The position numbers were made by a program, and so were the translations under genes. From Candidatus Zixiibacteriota bacterium (GTDB lineage Bacteria; Desulfobacterota; Binatia; UBA9968), in NCBI GenBank assembly GCA_035574315.1, contig DATLYW010000052.1, positions 1 to 64,000 of the forward strand: DNA of 64,000 bases. The letters run 5' to 3'. How positions within the stretch are numbered: the first letter of the stretch is position 1; each line of letters begins with the position of its first letter. The notes beneath the pieces were generated by a model. It worked only from the letters and a program-made list of their open reading frames with translations, was not told the DNA's origin and did not search any database. This document shows, piece by piece, positions 1-8,078 of this stretch.

Positions 1-47
<47 letters not shown>

Positions 48-193
48 CCGGAACGCGGCAGCTAGGGGAATCTATATGGAATCGCTGGCGGGTTGTCAAT
101 GCGGGGCTCGATGCGGCGCGGGGCAGATCTTCGGGTGAAACCTTGCATCCACCCTTTTGATTGTCCTATGTTGGAGGCCGCAAAGGAGCGGTC

Positions 194-1138
194 ATGCAAT
201 ACAGGACACTGGGAAAGACCGGGCTGAGGGTGAGCGTCATCGGCCTCGGGACAATGGTTCACGCGGGCCACTTCGGGCCGATGGACGACGCGGAGTCGCT
301 GGCTGCTATCGACACCGCGCTCGAGCTGGGCGTCAACTTCATCGATACCTCGGACGCCTACGGCGCGGGCTACGGGGAGACGCTGCTCGGCAAGGCGCTC
401 AAGGGACGGCGGGACAAGGTCGTGATCGCAACCAAGGGCGGAAACGTCATGACGGGGCCGAACCGCGGCAAGCGCAATTTCGCTCCTGACTACATCGCGG
501 GGGTGCTCGAGGGAAGCCTTCGACGGCTGCAGACCGATTATATCGATCTCTATCAGCTCCATAATCCAACGGTCGAGGTGATCGAGCGGGGCGAAGTGTG
601 GGAGGTGCTGGAGCGCGCCAAGAAGGCCGGAAAAATCCTTCATTACGGCGTCTCGATCAACACGATGGAAGAGGGGATCGCGGCCGTCAAGGACGGGCGC
701 GCCGAAACCATTCAGATCGAGTACAGCCTGCTGGCCCAAGAGCCTGCCGAGCAGGTCCTGCCACTCGCGCGCGAAGCGAACGTCGGAGTGATCGCGCGCG
801 TGCCGCTGCGCCGGGGCGTTCTCACGGGCAAGCTTACGCAAGCCGATGAGCACCGGTTTCAGGGAGAGGACGTGAGGGCGCGGAGCTTCAAGGGCGAGGC
901 CTTTGCGAAGGAGCTGGCCAAGGCGGAAAAGCTCCGCTTCCTCGTCCATGGGCCGGTCCGCACTCTGGGGCAGGCCGCGCTTGCCTTCTGCCTGGCTCAC
1001 CCGGCGGTGAGCGTCACGATCCCCGGCGCGCGCAACGAGCAGCAGATGAGGGAGAACGCGTCAGCGGGCGACCTGGAGCTCCCGCAAGAAGACCTCGAGC
1101 GCGTCCGTGAGCTGTGGCGCAGGGGCTTCGATCTGTAG
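194..1138 (+). CDS. aldo/keto reductase
   Basis: This 314-residue protein is an NAD(P)H-dependent aldo/keto reductase, a cytoplasmic TIM-barrel enzyme acting on an unknown carbonyl substrate. The N-terminus carries the family signature RTLGKTGLRVSVIGLG. The catalytic tetrad is visible as Asp51 and Tyr56 (FIDTSDAYG), Lys81 (IATKGG) and His123 (YQLHNP). The C-terminal part has the usual IPGARN cofactor segment. The start at 194 is chosen over 161 because AGGAG lies six bases upstream and the family begins with this MQYRTLG-like stretch. It stands alone between the tRNA and a convergent pterin gene, so context does not suggest a substrate. Confidence 0.9.
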   Translation: MQYRTLGKTGLRVSVIGLGTMVHAGHFGPMDDAESLAAIDTALELGVNFIDTSDAYGAGYGETLLGKALKGRRDKVVIATKGGNVMTGPNRGKRNFAPDYIAGVLEGSLRRLQTDYIDLYQLHNPTVEVIERGEVWEVLERAKKAGKILHYGVSINTMEEGIAAVKDGRAETIQIEYSLLAQEPAEQVLPLAREANVGVIARVPLRRGVLTGKLTQADEHRFQGEDVRARSFKGEAFAKELAKAEKLRFLVHGPVRTLGQAALAFCLAHPAVSVTIPGARNEQQMRENASAGDLELPQEDLERVRELWRRGFDL

Positions 1139-1170
1139 CGCTTGCAGAGCTGTAAGCCGAACCCCGGGCC

Positions 1171-1662
1171 TTAGAATTCTCCCCGAAAGATGCCGCGCTG
1201 TCCCCGAGCCTCCTCGACCGCAACCTCTATGAAGCGGATCCGGCTCGCGGCAAACTGACGGCGGACCTCGGCGCGGATCCGGTCGGCCACGTATTCCGCC
1301 AGAAGCTCCGTGCTGGTATTGGCAAGCGGCAGCAGGATCACATCCCGCCGCGGCAGCAGGATCTTCTGCTTGCGGTAAAGAATCTCCACCGCCGACCCGC
1401 GGCGGCGCAAGGTCAGCGCCGGACTGCGGGTCTGGATGAGAGTGCGGTGGTCCAGGGCGTCGCAAATCCTCTTCACCAGGGGCTTGAAGGCGATGAAGTC
1501 GAGAACCACGCCGGCACGGTCCAGCTCCCCCTCGACGGCGGCCGAGACCTGATAGTTGTGGCCGTGCAGCGCTTCCCGCGAGCCGTTACTGAATATCAGG
1601 AAATGGGCGGAAGCGAAGTTGAGGTAATCCTTGGCGACCTCGACGCTGAAAGTTTTGGGCAT
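1171..1662 (-). CDS. 6-pyruvoyltetrahydropterin synthase family, PTPS-III-like
   Basis: This 163-residue member of the PTPS/QueD fold has zinc-ligand histidines His20 (ASAHFL), His33 and His35 (LHGHNY). The catalytic Cys of canonical PTPS and QueD is absent. Glu30 sits in an ExxHGH arrangement instead, which is the signature described for PTPS-III enzymes. Those make 6-hydroxymethyl-dihydropterin and replace dihydroneopterin aldolase (FolB) in folate synthesis. The likely role is therefore in the folate pathway rather than queuosine, though this is inferred from the motif alone. The ATG at 1662 is preferred, but a TTG at 1698 would add 12 residues. No other folate gene is adjacent. Confidence 0.8.
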   Translation of the reverse strand: MPKTFSVEVAKDYLNFASAHFLIFSNGSREALHGHNYQVSAAVEGELDRAGVVLDFIAFKPLVKRICDALDHRTLIQTRSPALTLRRRGSAVEILYRKQKILLPRRDVILLPLANTSTELLAEYVADRIRAEVRRQFAASRIRFIEVAVEEARGQRGIFRGEF

Positions 1663-1991
1663 GGAGCGGACGTTACCCAAAAGAGTCTCGTCGTTCAACC
1701 GGGTTCCACGGTTGCGACCGGCGCGGGACGCGACGGGAATGCCTCAGTAGCAAGGACAAGGGGTCGCCACCTCCGAGCGATGCTCGATCAGGATGCGTCA
1801 ACGACTTCGTAACTACGCAGGCATCGTGCCATGGGGGCTCGTGGCCGAGACGACCGCGGTCAACAGGCCGGTGCTCGACGCCGCCGAACCCGGGCTAATC
1901 GCCTTGCATCTCGCGCCGGGAAATGCCAAAAAATCTCGTTTATCGTCAAAATTTGCTTGCAAGCGGCGAGCGAACAGGCTAGGGAAGGCCA
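1663..1991. other. intergenic region upstream of two divergent genes
   Basis: This stretch separates the minus-strand PTPS gene from the plus-strand yqeC-like gene, so it should hold both promoters. The segment at 1921-1960 is locally A/T-rich and is the likeliest promoter site for the plus-strand gene. No convincing -35/-10 pair, RNA gene or conserved ORF was recognised. Confidence 0.5.
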
Positions 1992-2750
1992 ATGCAGCTG
2001 AGCGACGCCATCGGGCTCCGGGCCGGCGAGATGGTGTCCTTGATCGGCGCTGGCGGCAAGACCAGCTGTCTGTTCCGGCTGGCGGCGGAAAGCCGCCAGG
2101 CCGGCCGCAGGGTTCTCGTCACCACGACAACGAAAATTTTAAAGCCGGCCAGGCCGCACGTGGACCGGCTTTTTCTCGTGCAGGAGCCACAGGCGCTTCT
2201 GGCGCGCGCGCGACAGATTTCGCCGCCGCAGATCATCGGGGCGGGCTACGGCGTGGACGAGGAGGGGAAGCTCATCGGGTTGCCGGCCAAATGGGTCGAC
2301 GAGTACCGGGCGAGCGGGATTTTCGATCAGCTCCTGGTCGAAGCGGACGGCGCGGCTTCCCGGCTCTTCAAGGTGCCCTCCGAAATCGAGCCCGTGGTTC
2401 CCGCCACGTGCGATTTGACCGTGTGGGTTATGTCGGTGAAGGTCCTCGGCAAGCCGCTTCGGCCGGAATGGGTGCACCGGGCCGAGCGCGCTCTTTCCCT
2501 GCTAGGGCTTCAGAGGGATGTCCCGGTCACCAGGGAAGTCATCCTGCGGCTGGTACGGGATCCGAACGGTTGCCTCAAAGGGATCCCGGGATCCAGTCGC
2601 AAGGTCGCCCTGCTCAACCAGGCGGATAGCGCCGAGGAGATCGAAAACGCCAGGGAGGTTGCGCGCGACCTGATCCGGGCCGGGATCACGCGCGTGGTGA
2701 TCACGAGCTTCGCGGGCGGCGAGCCGGTCAAAGCCAGCATCGCTCCGTAG
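1992..2750 (+). CDS. yqeC: YqeC-like molybdenum hydroxylase accessory protein
   Basis: This 252-residue protein matches the putative selenium-dependent hydroxylase accessory protein YqeC. It has an N-terminal P-loop-like GAGGKT at residues 19-24. A central LVEADGAASRLFK segment follows and a PVVP element comes after that. Family members are thought to help mature molybdenum hydroxylases, possibly those with a labile selenium, but the biochemistry is poorly defined. The next gene, 16 bases downstream, is a MobA-like nucleotidyltransferase, which is the usual partner. Two molybdenum hydroxylases lie 8-18 kb away and are plausible clients. The ATG at 1992 has an upstream GGGAAGG. Confidence 0.83.
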   Translation: MQLSDAIGLRAGEMVSLIGAGGKTSCLFRLAAESRQAGRRVLVTTTTKILKPARPHVDRLFLVQEPQALLARARQISPPQIIGAGYGVDEEGKLIGLPAKWVDEYRASGIFDQLLVEADGAASRLFKVPSEIEPVVPATCDLTVWVMSVKVLGKPLRPEWVHRAERALSLLGLQRDVPVTREVILRLVRDPNGCLKGIPGSSRKVALLNQADSAEEIENAREVARDLIRAGITRVVITSFAGGEPVKASIAP

Positions 2751-2766
2751 CGCATCTTCGACCTTT

Positions 2767-3354
2767 ATGGTATCCGCCGTCGTTCTCGCCGCCGGGCGCT
2801 CCCAGAGGATGGGGGAACAAAAGCTGCTCCTCCCGCTCCGCGGAAAACCGGTGCTGCAGTGGGTCCTGGAAAGCGCGCTCGCGTCGGAGGTCCGCGAGGT
2901 CATTTGCGTGACCCGCGATCTCGGTTTCGTGCGCGAGCGGATCAGGCTCTCGGACAGGCGGCTGTGCTGGCTGGTGAACTCCGCCGCGGACCGCGGCCTG
3001 AGCACCTCGGTAATCGCCGGCCTGTGGGCGGTCGATCCCAACAGCGACGGCGCGCTGTTTCTGGTCGGGGATCAGCCCATGGTCCGGAGCCAGCTGATCG
3101 ACGCTCTGGTCGACCGTTTCGAACACGGCGGCGCCTGGATCGTCGCCCCCACCTTCGGAGGGCAGACGCGCAACCCCGTGCTGTTCCGCCGAAACCTTTT
3201 CCCCGAGCTTCTGGCGCTGAAAGGCGACCAAGGCGGCCGGGTGCTGGTCCAGAAGTACAAGGATCGGGCCGAGCTCGTAGCCTGGCACGACGAGGTTCCC
3301 TTCATGGATCTCGACGTGCGCGAAGACTACGAGCGGCTGAAAGAGCTGGCGTGA
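2767..3354 (+). CDS. MobA/MocA-like molybdenum cofactor nucleotidyltransferase
   Basis: This 195-residue NTP-transferase carries LAAGRSQRMGEQK at its N-terminus, the nucleotide-binding signature of the MobA-like NTP_transf_3 family. A VGDQPM motif follows around residue 103, with the metal-binding Asp. Members such as MocA attach CMP to molybdopterin to give the cytosine dinucleotide cofactor used by xanthine-dehydrogenase-family enzymes. Adjacency to the YqeC-like gene and the presence of such enzymes in the window support that role over MobA guanylylation. No strong ribosome binding site is visible, so translation may be coupled to the gene before it. Confidence 0.84.
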   Translation: MVSAVVLAAGRSQRMGEQKLLLPLRGKPVLQWVLESALASEVREVICVTRDLGFVRERIRLSDRRLCWLVNSAADRGLSTSVIAGLWAVDPNSDGALFLVGDQPMVRSQLIDALVDRFEHGGAWIVAPTFGGQTRNPVLFRRNLFPELLALKGDQGGRVLVQKYKDRAELVAWHDEVPFMDLDVREDYERLKELA

Positions 3355-3417
3355 GCGGTGGGCAAGAGCGCTTCGCGCCGGTCCAATCGTTCAAAGGCTG
3401 CCAGCGTAGAAGGCCGG

Positions 3418-3449
3418 AAGACGGGAACCAAGAACCGGAAAACCGTCTT
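3418..3449. repeat. intergenic hairpin with AACCGGAAA-type repeat
   Basis: Seven-base arms AAGACGG (3418-3424) and CCGTCTT (3443-3449) flank an 18-base loop containing GAACCAAGAACCGGAAAA. It lies at the convergent junction between the MobA-like gene and pyrD, right up to the pyrD stop codon, so it may act as a terminator. The loop sequence belongs to a family seen at three other intergenic sites in the window. Confidence 0.5.
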
Positions 3450-4558
3450 TAGCGGGCCTCCATTCCGACCGCGTCCGCGATAGAGCCGAGCCCGTCGCGC
3501 TCAAGGAGCCGCAGCAGGCCCAGGTTGATGCGCTTGACCGCGGCCGGCCCTTCGTAGACGAAGCCCGTGTAGATCTGGACCGCGCTTGCGCCCGCCTTGA
3601 TCTTCTCGTAGGCATCGGCCGCGGTAAAGACGCCGCCGACGCCGATGATAGGCAGCCGGCCGCCGACGCGACTGTAGAGGTGGCGGACGAATGAGGTCGA
3701 AAGGGCGCGCAGCGGCCTTCCGCTCAGCCCGCCCGGCTCGCGACAGCGCGAAACCAGGGACTCGCGCAGGAACGCGGTGGCGTTGGTCGCGACGATGCCG
3801 CCGATCTTCTCTTCCAGCGCCACCTCGACGATGTCGTCGGCCTGGGAGAATTCCATGTCCGGCGCGATCTTGACGAGAACGGGCCTGGTCGGACCGCCGG
3901 TCCGGCTCGCCAGCTCCAGGTTTTTTTCCTGCACCGCGCGCAGCAGCGCCCGGAGCAGCCGCTTTTCCTGGAGGTCGCGGAGCTTGGGGGTGTTCGGGGA
4001 GCTCACGTTCAGCGTGAAAAAGTCGCCGTACGGGTAGAGCTGCTCGAAAGCCGATAGAAAGTCGGCCACCGCGTCCCTGGTCTCGACGACCTTGCTTCGC
4101 CCGATGTTGACGCCGAGCGGAATCCTGAGCGGTGCGCCGTTTCCCCGCAGCGCCGCAAGACGGCGGGCGATGACCGCGGCGCCGTCGTTGTTGAACCCGA
4201 GGCGGTTGATGAGCGCCTCATCCTCGGGCAGCCGGTAGAGGCGCGGCTTGGGGTTGCCGGGCTGGGCGAGCGCGGTTACGGCTCCAATCTCAATGAACCC
4301 GAAGCCGAAGCCGGCGATCGTCCGCACCGCGACGGCGTTCTTGTCGAAACCACCGGCCAGCCCGATCGGGTTCGGAAAGGTAAGCGGCCCGAGGCGTACC
4401 TCCAGGCGCCGGTCCCGGACCCCGAACCACCGTTCCAGCAGCCCTTCGAAGCGTTCGATTTTCGAAAGCAGAGCCAGGATCGTTTCGTGAGTCTTTTCCG
4501 GGTCGCCCAGGAAGAGAACAGGACGCACGACATGCTTGTACAGCGAAGGGACTTCCAT
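3449..4558 (-). CDS. pyrD: dihydroorotate dehydrogenase (quinone), class 2
   Basis: This 369-residue enzyme oxidises dihydroorotate to orotate in pyrimidine synthesis and passes electrons to the membrane quinone pool. The class 2 N-terminal helical extension is present (residues 1-45, with the DPEKTHE segment), followed by the FMN barrel beginning FPNPIGLAGGFDKNA. The catalytic-base loop reads NVSSPNTPKLR, with the Ser typical of class 2, and the FMN phosphate site near the C-terminus reads GVGGVFTAADA. Length is normal. It follows an orphan ABC binding protein by 23 bases on the same strand. That linkage is probably incidental. Confidence 0.96.
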   Translation of the reverse strand: MEVPSLYKHVVRPVLFLGDPEKTHETILALLSKIERFEGLLERWFGVRDRRLEVRLGPLTFPNPIGLAGGFDKNAVAVRTIAGFGFGFIEIGAVTALAQPGNPKPRLYRLPEDEALINRLGFNNDGAAVIARRLAALRGNGAPLRIPLGVNIGRSKVVETRDAVADFLSAFEQLYPYGDFFTLNVSSPNTPKLRDLQEKRLLRALLRAVQEKNLELASRTGGPTRPVLVKIAPDMEFSQADDIVEVALEEKIGGIVATNATAFLRESLVSRCREPGGLSGRPLRALSTSFVRHLYSRVGGRLPIIGVGGVFTAADAYEKIKAGASAVQIYTGFVYEGPAAVKRINLGLLRLLERDGLGSIADAVGMEAR

Positions 4559-4581
4559 TCAGCGGGCGGGCGGGGTTCCTT

Positions 4582-5559
4582 TCAGCGATAGAGCTCCTCG
4601 AGCAATCCACTTTTTTCTAGCTTGTCGAGGAACCGCATGTCAATGAACTGCTCGGGCCTGGCATCGCGCGCCGCCGCAACCGTCTTGGCGAGATCGTTGA
4701 GCGCGTTTCTCATCCCCTCCATGTTGATGTAGGGCGCCTTCTCGAGCACCTTGCCGACGTAAAGATCGTAAGCCTTTTGCAGGATCGCGGGATCTTCGAG
4801 CTTGGTGTAGCGCGCGATGGTTTTGAGAGTCGACTCCCTGTCGGTCCGGGCCCGGTGAATGCCCCTGGCATAGGCCCGCAGGAACCGGTCGACGAGGCCC
4901 GGCTTCTTCCTCATGATCCCGCCCTGCACGACGAGGGAGGGATTGGGGAAAGCGAGATTCATGTCGGTTACGCTCACCAGCTCCTTGAAGCCGAGCTTCT
5001 CGACGGCGAAGAGCGTGGGCGGCGAGACCAGGCCGGCGTCGATCGAGCCACCCTGGAGACCTCCCATGATCGAGCTCATCGCCCCCATCTGCAGGATCGT
5101 AACGTCCTTCTGCGGGTCGAGGTTGTTCTTGCGCAGGGCGAAGCGGGCGGCGATATCCGTGGCCGAGCCGAAGCGCGTCACGCCGATCTTCCTGCCTTTC
5201 AAGCCTTCGACCGTCTTGATCTCGGGACGGGCGTAGATGGAAAAGATCAGCTTGTTGGTCGTGTTCCCGATGATCTTGATGTCGGCCCCCTGCATGGCGG
5301 CGGCCATCGTCGAGCTGCCGTTCAGCGCGGCGACGTCGACCTCGCCCGCCGTCACCACCTGGGCGAGCTGGCTGCCGCTCGGGATGAGGATCATCTGATC
5401 TTCGAGGCCTTCGCGCGCGAAGAAACCGGCGTCGTGCGCCACCCACAGGCCGAGGTACGATCCGCTGATCGAGCTGTAACCGATGCGGATCGGCTCCGCG
5501 GCAGCCGGGGAGAGCAGGGCGAACCCCCAAAGGATCCAAACGATTACCGCAGCAGCCAT
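4582..5559 (-). CDS. ABC transporter substrate-binding protein (NMT1/SsuA-like)
   Basis: This 325-residue protein is a periplasmic solute-binding protein of the NMT1/THI5-like or SsuA/TauA type. A signal peptide covers residues 1-21, with probable cleavage after SPAAA. Typical family segments follow: IRIGYSSISG, a GLKGRKIGVTRFG strand, and the MRFLDKLEKSGL tail common to these proteins. The start at 5559 has a perfect AGGAGG upstream and places the signal peptide at the N-terminus. No permease or ATPase gene is adjacent, so the ligand is unknown. The same architecture recurs at 43171-44169 and 52501-53502. Confidence 0.87.
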   Translation of the reverse strand: MAAAVIVWILWGFALLSPAAAEPIRIGYSSISGSYLGLWVAHDAGFFAREGLEDQMILIPSGSQLAQVVTAGEVDVAALNGSSTMAAAMQGADIKIIGNTTNKLIFSIYARPEIKTVEGLKGRKIGVTRFGSATDIAARFALRKNNLDPQKDVTILQMGAMSSIMGGLQGGSIDAGLVSPPTLFAVEKLGFKELVSVTDMNLAFPNPSLVVQGGIMRKKPGLVDRFLRAYARGIHRARTDRESTLKTIARYTKLEDPAILQKAYDLYVGKVLEKAPYINMEGMRNALNDLAKTVAAARDARPEQFIDMRFLDKLEKSGLLEELYR

Positions 5560-5674
5560 CTTTCCCTCCTTCTTCTTTCGCCTTTCGCCGCGTCGCTTTC
5601 GGAGACCGCCGCAACGCAATCAGGCGGAGAGCTTGGGCTCCGCTGCCCGCAACGGCGGTGCCGGACCTCCGGGA

Positions 5675-6292
5675 TCACTTGAGCGGCGAGCATTCCGCCG
5701 GCACCAGCAGGGCATTTTCCTGCTTGACGAGAAATTCCCGGGTCGGAGGCGGCCAGCCGGCCACGGTCCTGGCGGCCTCGGCTCTCAGCCGCTCCCGCTC
5801 GCCCGCGTCCTTGTACGCCCAGACGTGCACGTACTGATTCAACGGCCCCAGGATCGTATGGCCCGCAAAGGCCAGCGGCGAGATCCGCGTCCGATCCGGC
5901 ATGACCTTGCCGAATCGCTCCAGCACCGTCGGCATCGTCCCGGGCAGATAGGTATAGGTGCGAAACTCGTAGAGGCCGCCCAGGCGCCGCGGTTCGAGAG
6001 GCGGCGAAAACGGGGCCGGCTGGAGGATCTTGCTCTCCTGCAGCAGGATGAACTCGTGGGTCTTCGGCGGCCATTTTCCGGTCTTGCGGGCTTCCTGGCC
6101 GATTCGCTCCCGCTCCTCGAAGCTCTCGTAGGGCCAGACGTGGACGACCTGATTCAGGCCGCCGACTTCCGAGCGCCAGAGCCCTCCCAACGGGGAAAAC
6201 TGCAGGCGCGCGGAGAGCCCCTCGACGAACCGCTCCTCGAACGCCGCCGCCGTTCCGGGCCGCAGCGTGTACGTGCGCATCTCGATGATCAT
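5675..6292 (-). CDS. NIPSNAP family protein, two tandem domains
   Basis: This 205-residue protein contains two NIPSNAP domains, which are ferredoxin-like dimeric alpha+beta folds of unclear function. The first begins MIIEMRTYTLRPGT and the second begins YEFRTYTYLPGTMP near residue 107. Each ends in a conserved VHVW(P/A)Y strand and a helix with ER repeats. The start at 6292 follows AGAGGAGG. Longer upstream starts lack a ribosome site. In many soil bacteria such proteins sit near hydrolases and binding proteins of catabolic loci, and here an orphan binding protein lies immediately downstream on the same strand. Confidence 0.87.
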   Translation of the reverse strand: MIIEMRTYTLRPGTAAAFEERFVEGLSARLQFSPLGGLWRSEVGGLNQVVHVWPYESFEERERIGQEARKTGKWPPKTHEFILLQESKILQPAPFSPPLEPRRLGGLYEFRTYTYLPGTMPTVLERFGKVMPDRTRISPLAFAGHTILGPLNQYVHVWAYKDAGERERLRAEAARTVAGWPPPTREFLVKQENALLVPAECSPLK

Positions 6293-6549
6293 GGCTTGCC
6301 TCCTCTCGCCTACTCCTTCCCACAATTCGGTGACCGAATGCAACAGCTTCGAAACGACGGAATAGGTTAAACGCAATGTCCGTTATTGTCACTTTTGGCC
6401 TGGCATTGGTAGGCGACGCTCTCTCACGGTCCAGCAGCTTCCCTGAGTTCGCCAAAAATCCTTTTCCGTCCCTGGTATGTAACTTGCTCTTACAGTTTGC
6501 AAATTCATCCGCTGGAAAATTCGCCGGGAAACGGAAGGTCTGTCAACAA

Positions 6550-7995
6550 ATGGAACGAGTGTCGGACAATAACGAAAAAGAGAACCCATCAAGGGAGGGC
6601 GAGCCGACCGAGCGGTCGGCAAGGCCGCTCCAGGAGCCGGAATCCGCGGCGCGGCTGGAGTTGCGCGATAAAAAGGTCGTCACGGTCCCACAGCGCGAGA
6701 AGCGGCGTTTTTACATCCCCGTCCGGACCAAGTTCGTAATGGCGACGGCCTTCGCCACGCTCTGGTTCGGCCTGTCCGTAGTTCTCGCGCAACCCTGGTT
6801 ACAGGATCTTTCAGAGGTGATCGGGGGAGTGCCGGCGTTTCTCGTGGTTCTCTTCATCGCGCTGATTCCGGGCTTTCTCAACGCTCATATTCTCGCGAGC
6901 GTGCTGCTCGACTCGCCGCCGCCGCTGCGGTTCGATCTCGACTTCCCGCCCGTCAGCCTGCTGATCGCCGCCTACAACGAGGCGGAGAATCTTCCGGAAA
7001 CCTTCCGCGGCATCAAGCACCAGGACTATCCGGGAAAGATCGAGGTCATCCTCGTCGATGACGGCTCCACGGACGGCACGGCCGAGGTCGCGAGGTCTCT
7101 CGGCCTCCCCAACCTGAAGATCATCCAGGGCGCACACGAAGGCAAGGCGTCGGCCCTGAATCGAGGTCTCGAGCACGTCACCAGCGAGTTCGTGGTTTGC
7201 ATGGACGCCGATACCTTTCTCCACCCTCAGGCGTTGAAGCGGATCATGGCCCGCTTCCTCACCGATCCGGAGAATACCGCGGCCGTCGCCGGATGTGTGC
7301 TCGTCAAGAATTCCCGGGAGACATTCATGGCGCGACTGCAGGAATGGGACTATTTTACCGGCATAGCGTCGGCGAAACGCCAGCAGTCGCTCTACCAGGG
7401 AACTCTGGTGGCGCAGGGAGCCTTCAGCGCCTTTCGCACCCGCGTGGTGCGGCAATACCAGGGTTGGCCCTCCGTGATCGGCGAGGACATCGTGCTCACC
7501 TGGGCTCTCCTGAAAGACGGCTGGCGCATCGGCTTCGAGCCGACGGCGATCGGCTTCACCGTGGTGCCGGAGACGTTGCGCGGCTTTTATCGCCAGCGCA
7601 AGCGCTGGGCGCGCGGCATGATCGAAGGTCTCAAGCGGTACGGCCACATGGCGTGGACGCGCTCGCGGCTCTCGGGGTTTTTCGTCGGGATCGATTTCAT
7701 CATCCCGTTCATCGACTTCTTCTACGCCTTCGCGTTCCTTCCCGGCGTGGCGCTCGCCCTTGCCGGCCACTACTATATCGTCGGCCCGCTCACCCTGCTG
7801 GTGATCCCGCTCGCCTTTCTGATCTTCTCGGCGATGTATCGCAAGCAAAAAAAGGTGTTCGATGCCGTCGGGTTGAAGGTCAGGCGCAATTTCGCCGGCT
7901 TTCTGGTCTATATGCTCGTCTATCAGGCCGTTATGTCGCCCATATGCGTGATCGGCTATCTCCAGGAATTTTTCGGCATGACCAAACGCTGGTAG
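6550..7995 (+). CDS. processive family 2 glycosyltransferase, PgaC/IcaA-like
   Basis: This 481-residue inner-membrane glycosyltransferase resembles poly-N-acetylglucosamine and cellulose synthases. N-terminal hydrophobic segments lie at about 58-76 and 90-120. The GT2 core starts VSLLIAAYNEAENL and carries DDGSTDG, the metal-binding CMDADTF, the acceptor-site GEDIVLTW and the processivity motif QRKRW. Three or more C-terminal membrane helices follow. It probably polymerises a hexose or N-acetylhexosamine and pushes the chain across the membrane. The start at 6550 is uncertain, because an open frame extends back to 6376 without good homology. The next gene supplies an outer-membrane exporter. 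Confidence 0.88.
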   Translation: MERVSDNNEKENPSREGEPTERSARPLQEPESAARLELRDKKVVTVPQREKRRFYIPVRTKFVMATAFATLWFGLSVVLAQPWLQDLSEVIGGVPAFLVVLFIALIPGFLNAHILASVLLDSPPPLRFDLDFPPVSLLIAAYNEAENLPETFRGIKHQDYPGKIEVILVDDGSTDGTAEVARSLGLPNLKIIQGAHEGKASALNRGLEHVTSEFVVCMDADTFLHPQALKRIMARFLTDPENTAAVAGCVLVKNSRETFMARLQEWDYFTGIASAKRQQSLYQGTLVAQGAFSAFRTRVVRQYQGWPSVIGEDIVLTWALLKDGWRIGFEPTAIGFTVVPETLRGFYRQRKRWARGMIEGLKRYGHMAWTRSRLSGFFVGIDFIIPFIDFFYAFAFLPGVALALAGHYYIVGPLTLLVIPLAFLIFSAMYRKQKKVFDAVGLKVRRNFAGFLVYMLVYQAVMSPICVIGYLQEFFGMTKRW

Positions 7996-8078
7996 GCGGC
8001 TCCCGGCGGATTCGGCCCGTCCCTTTTCCGCGAGCCGATCTATTTCTGGCAAACGCACGTAAATTCTGATATCTTTGG

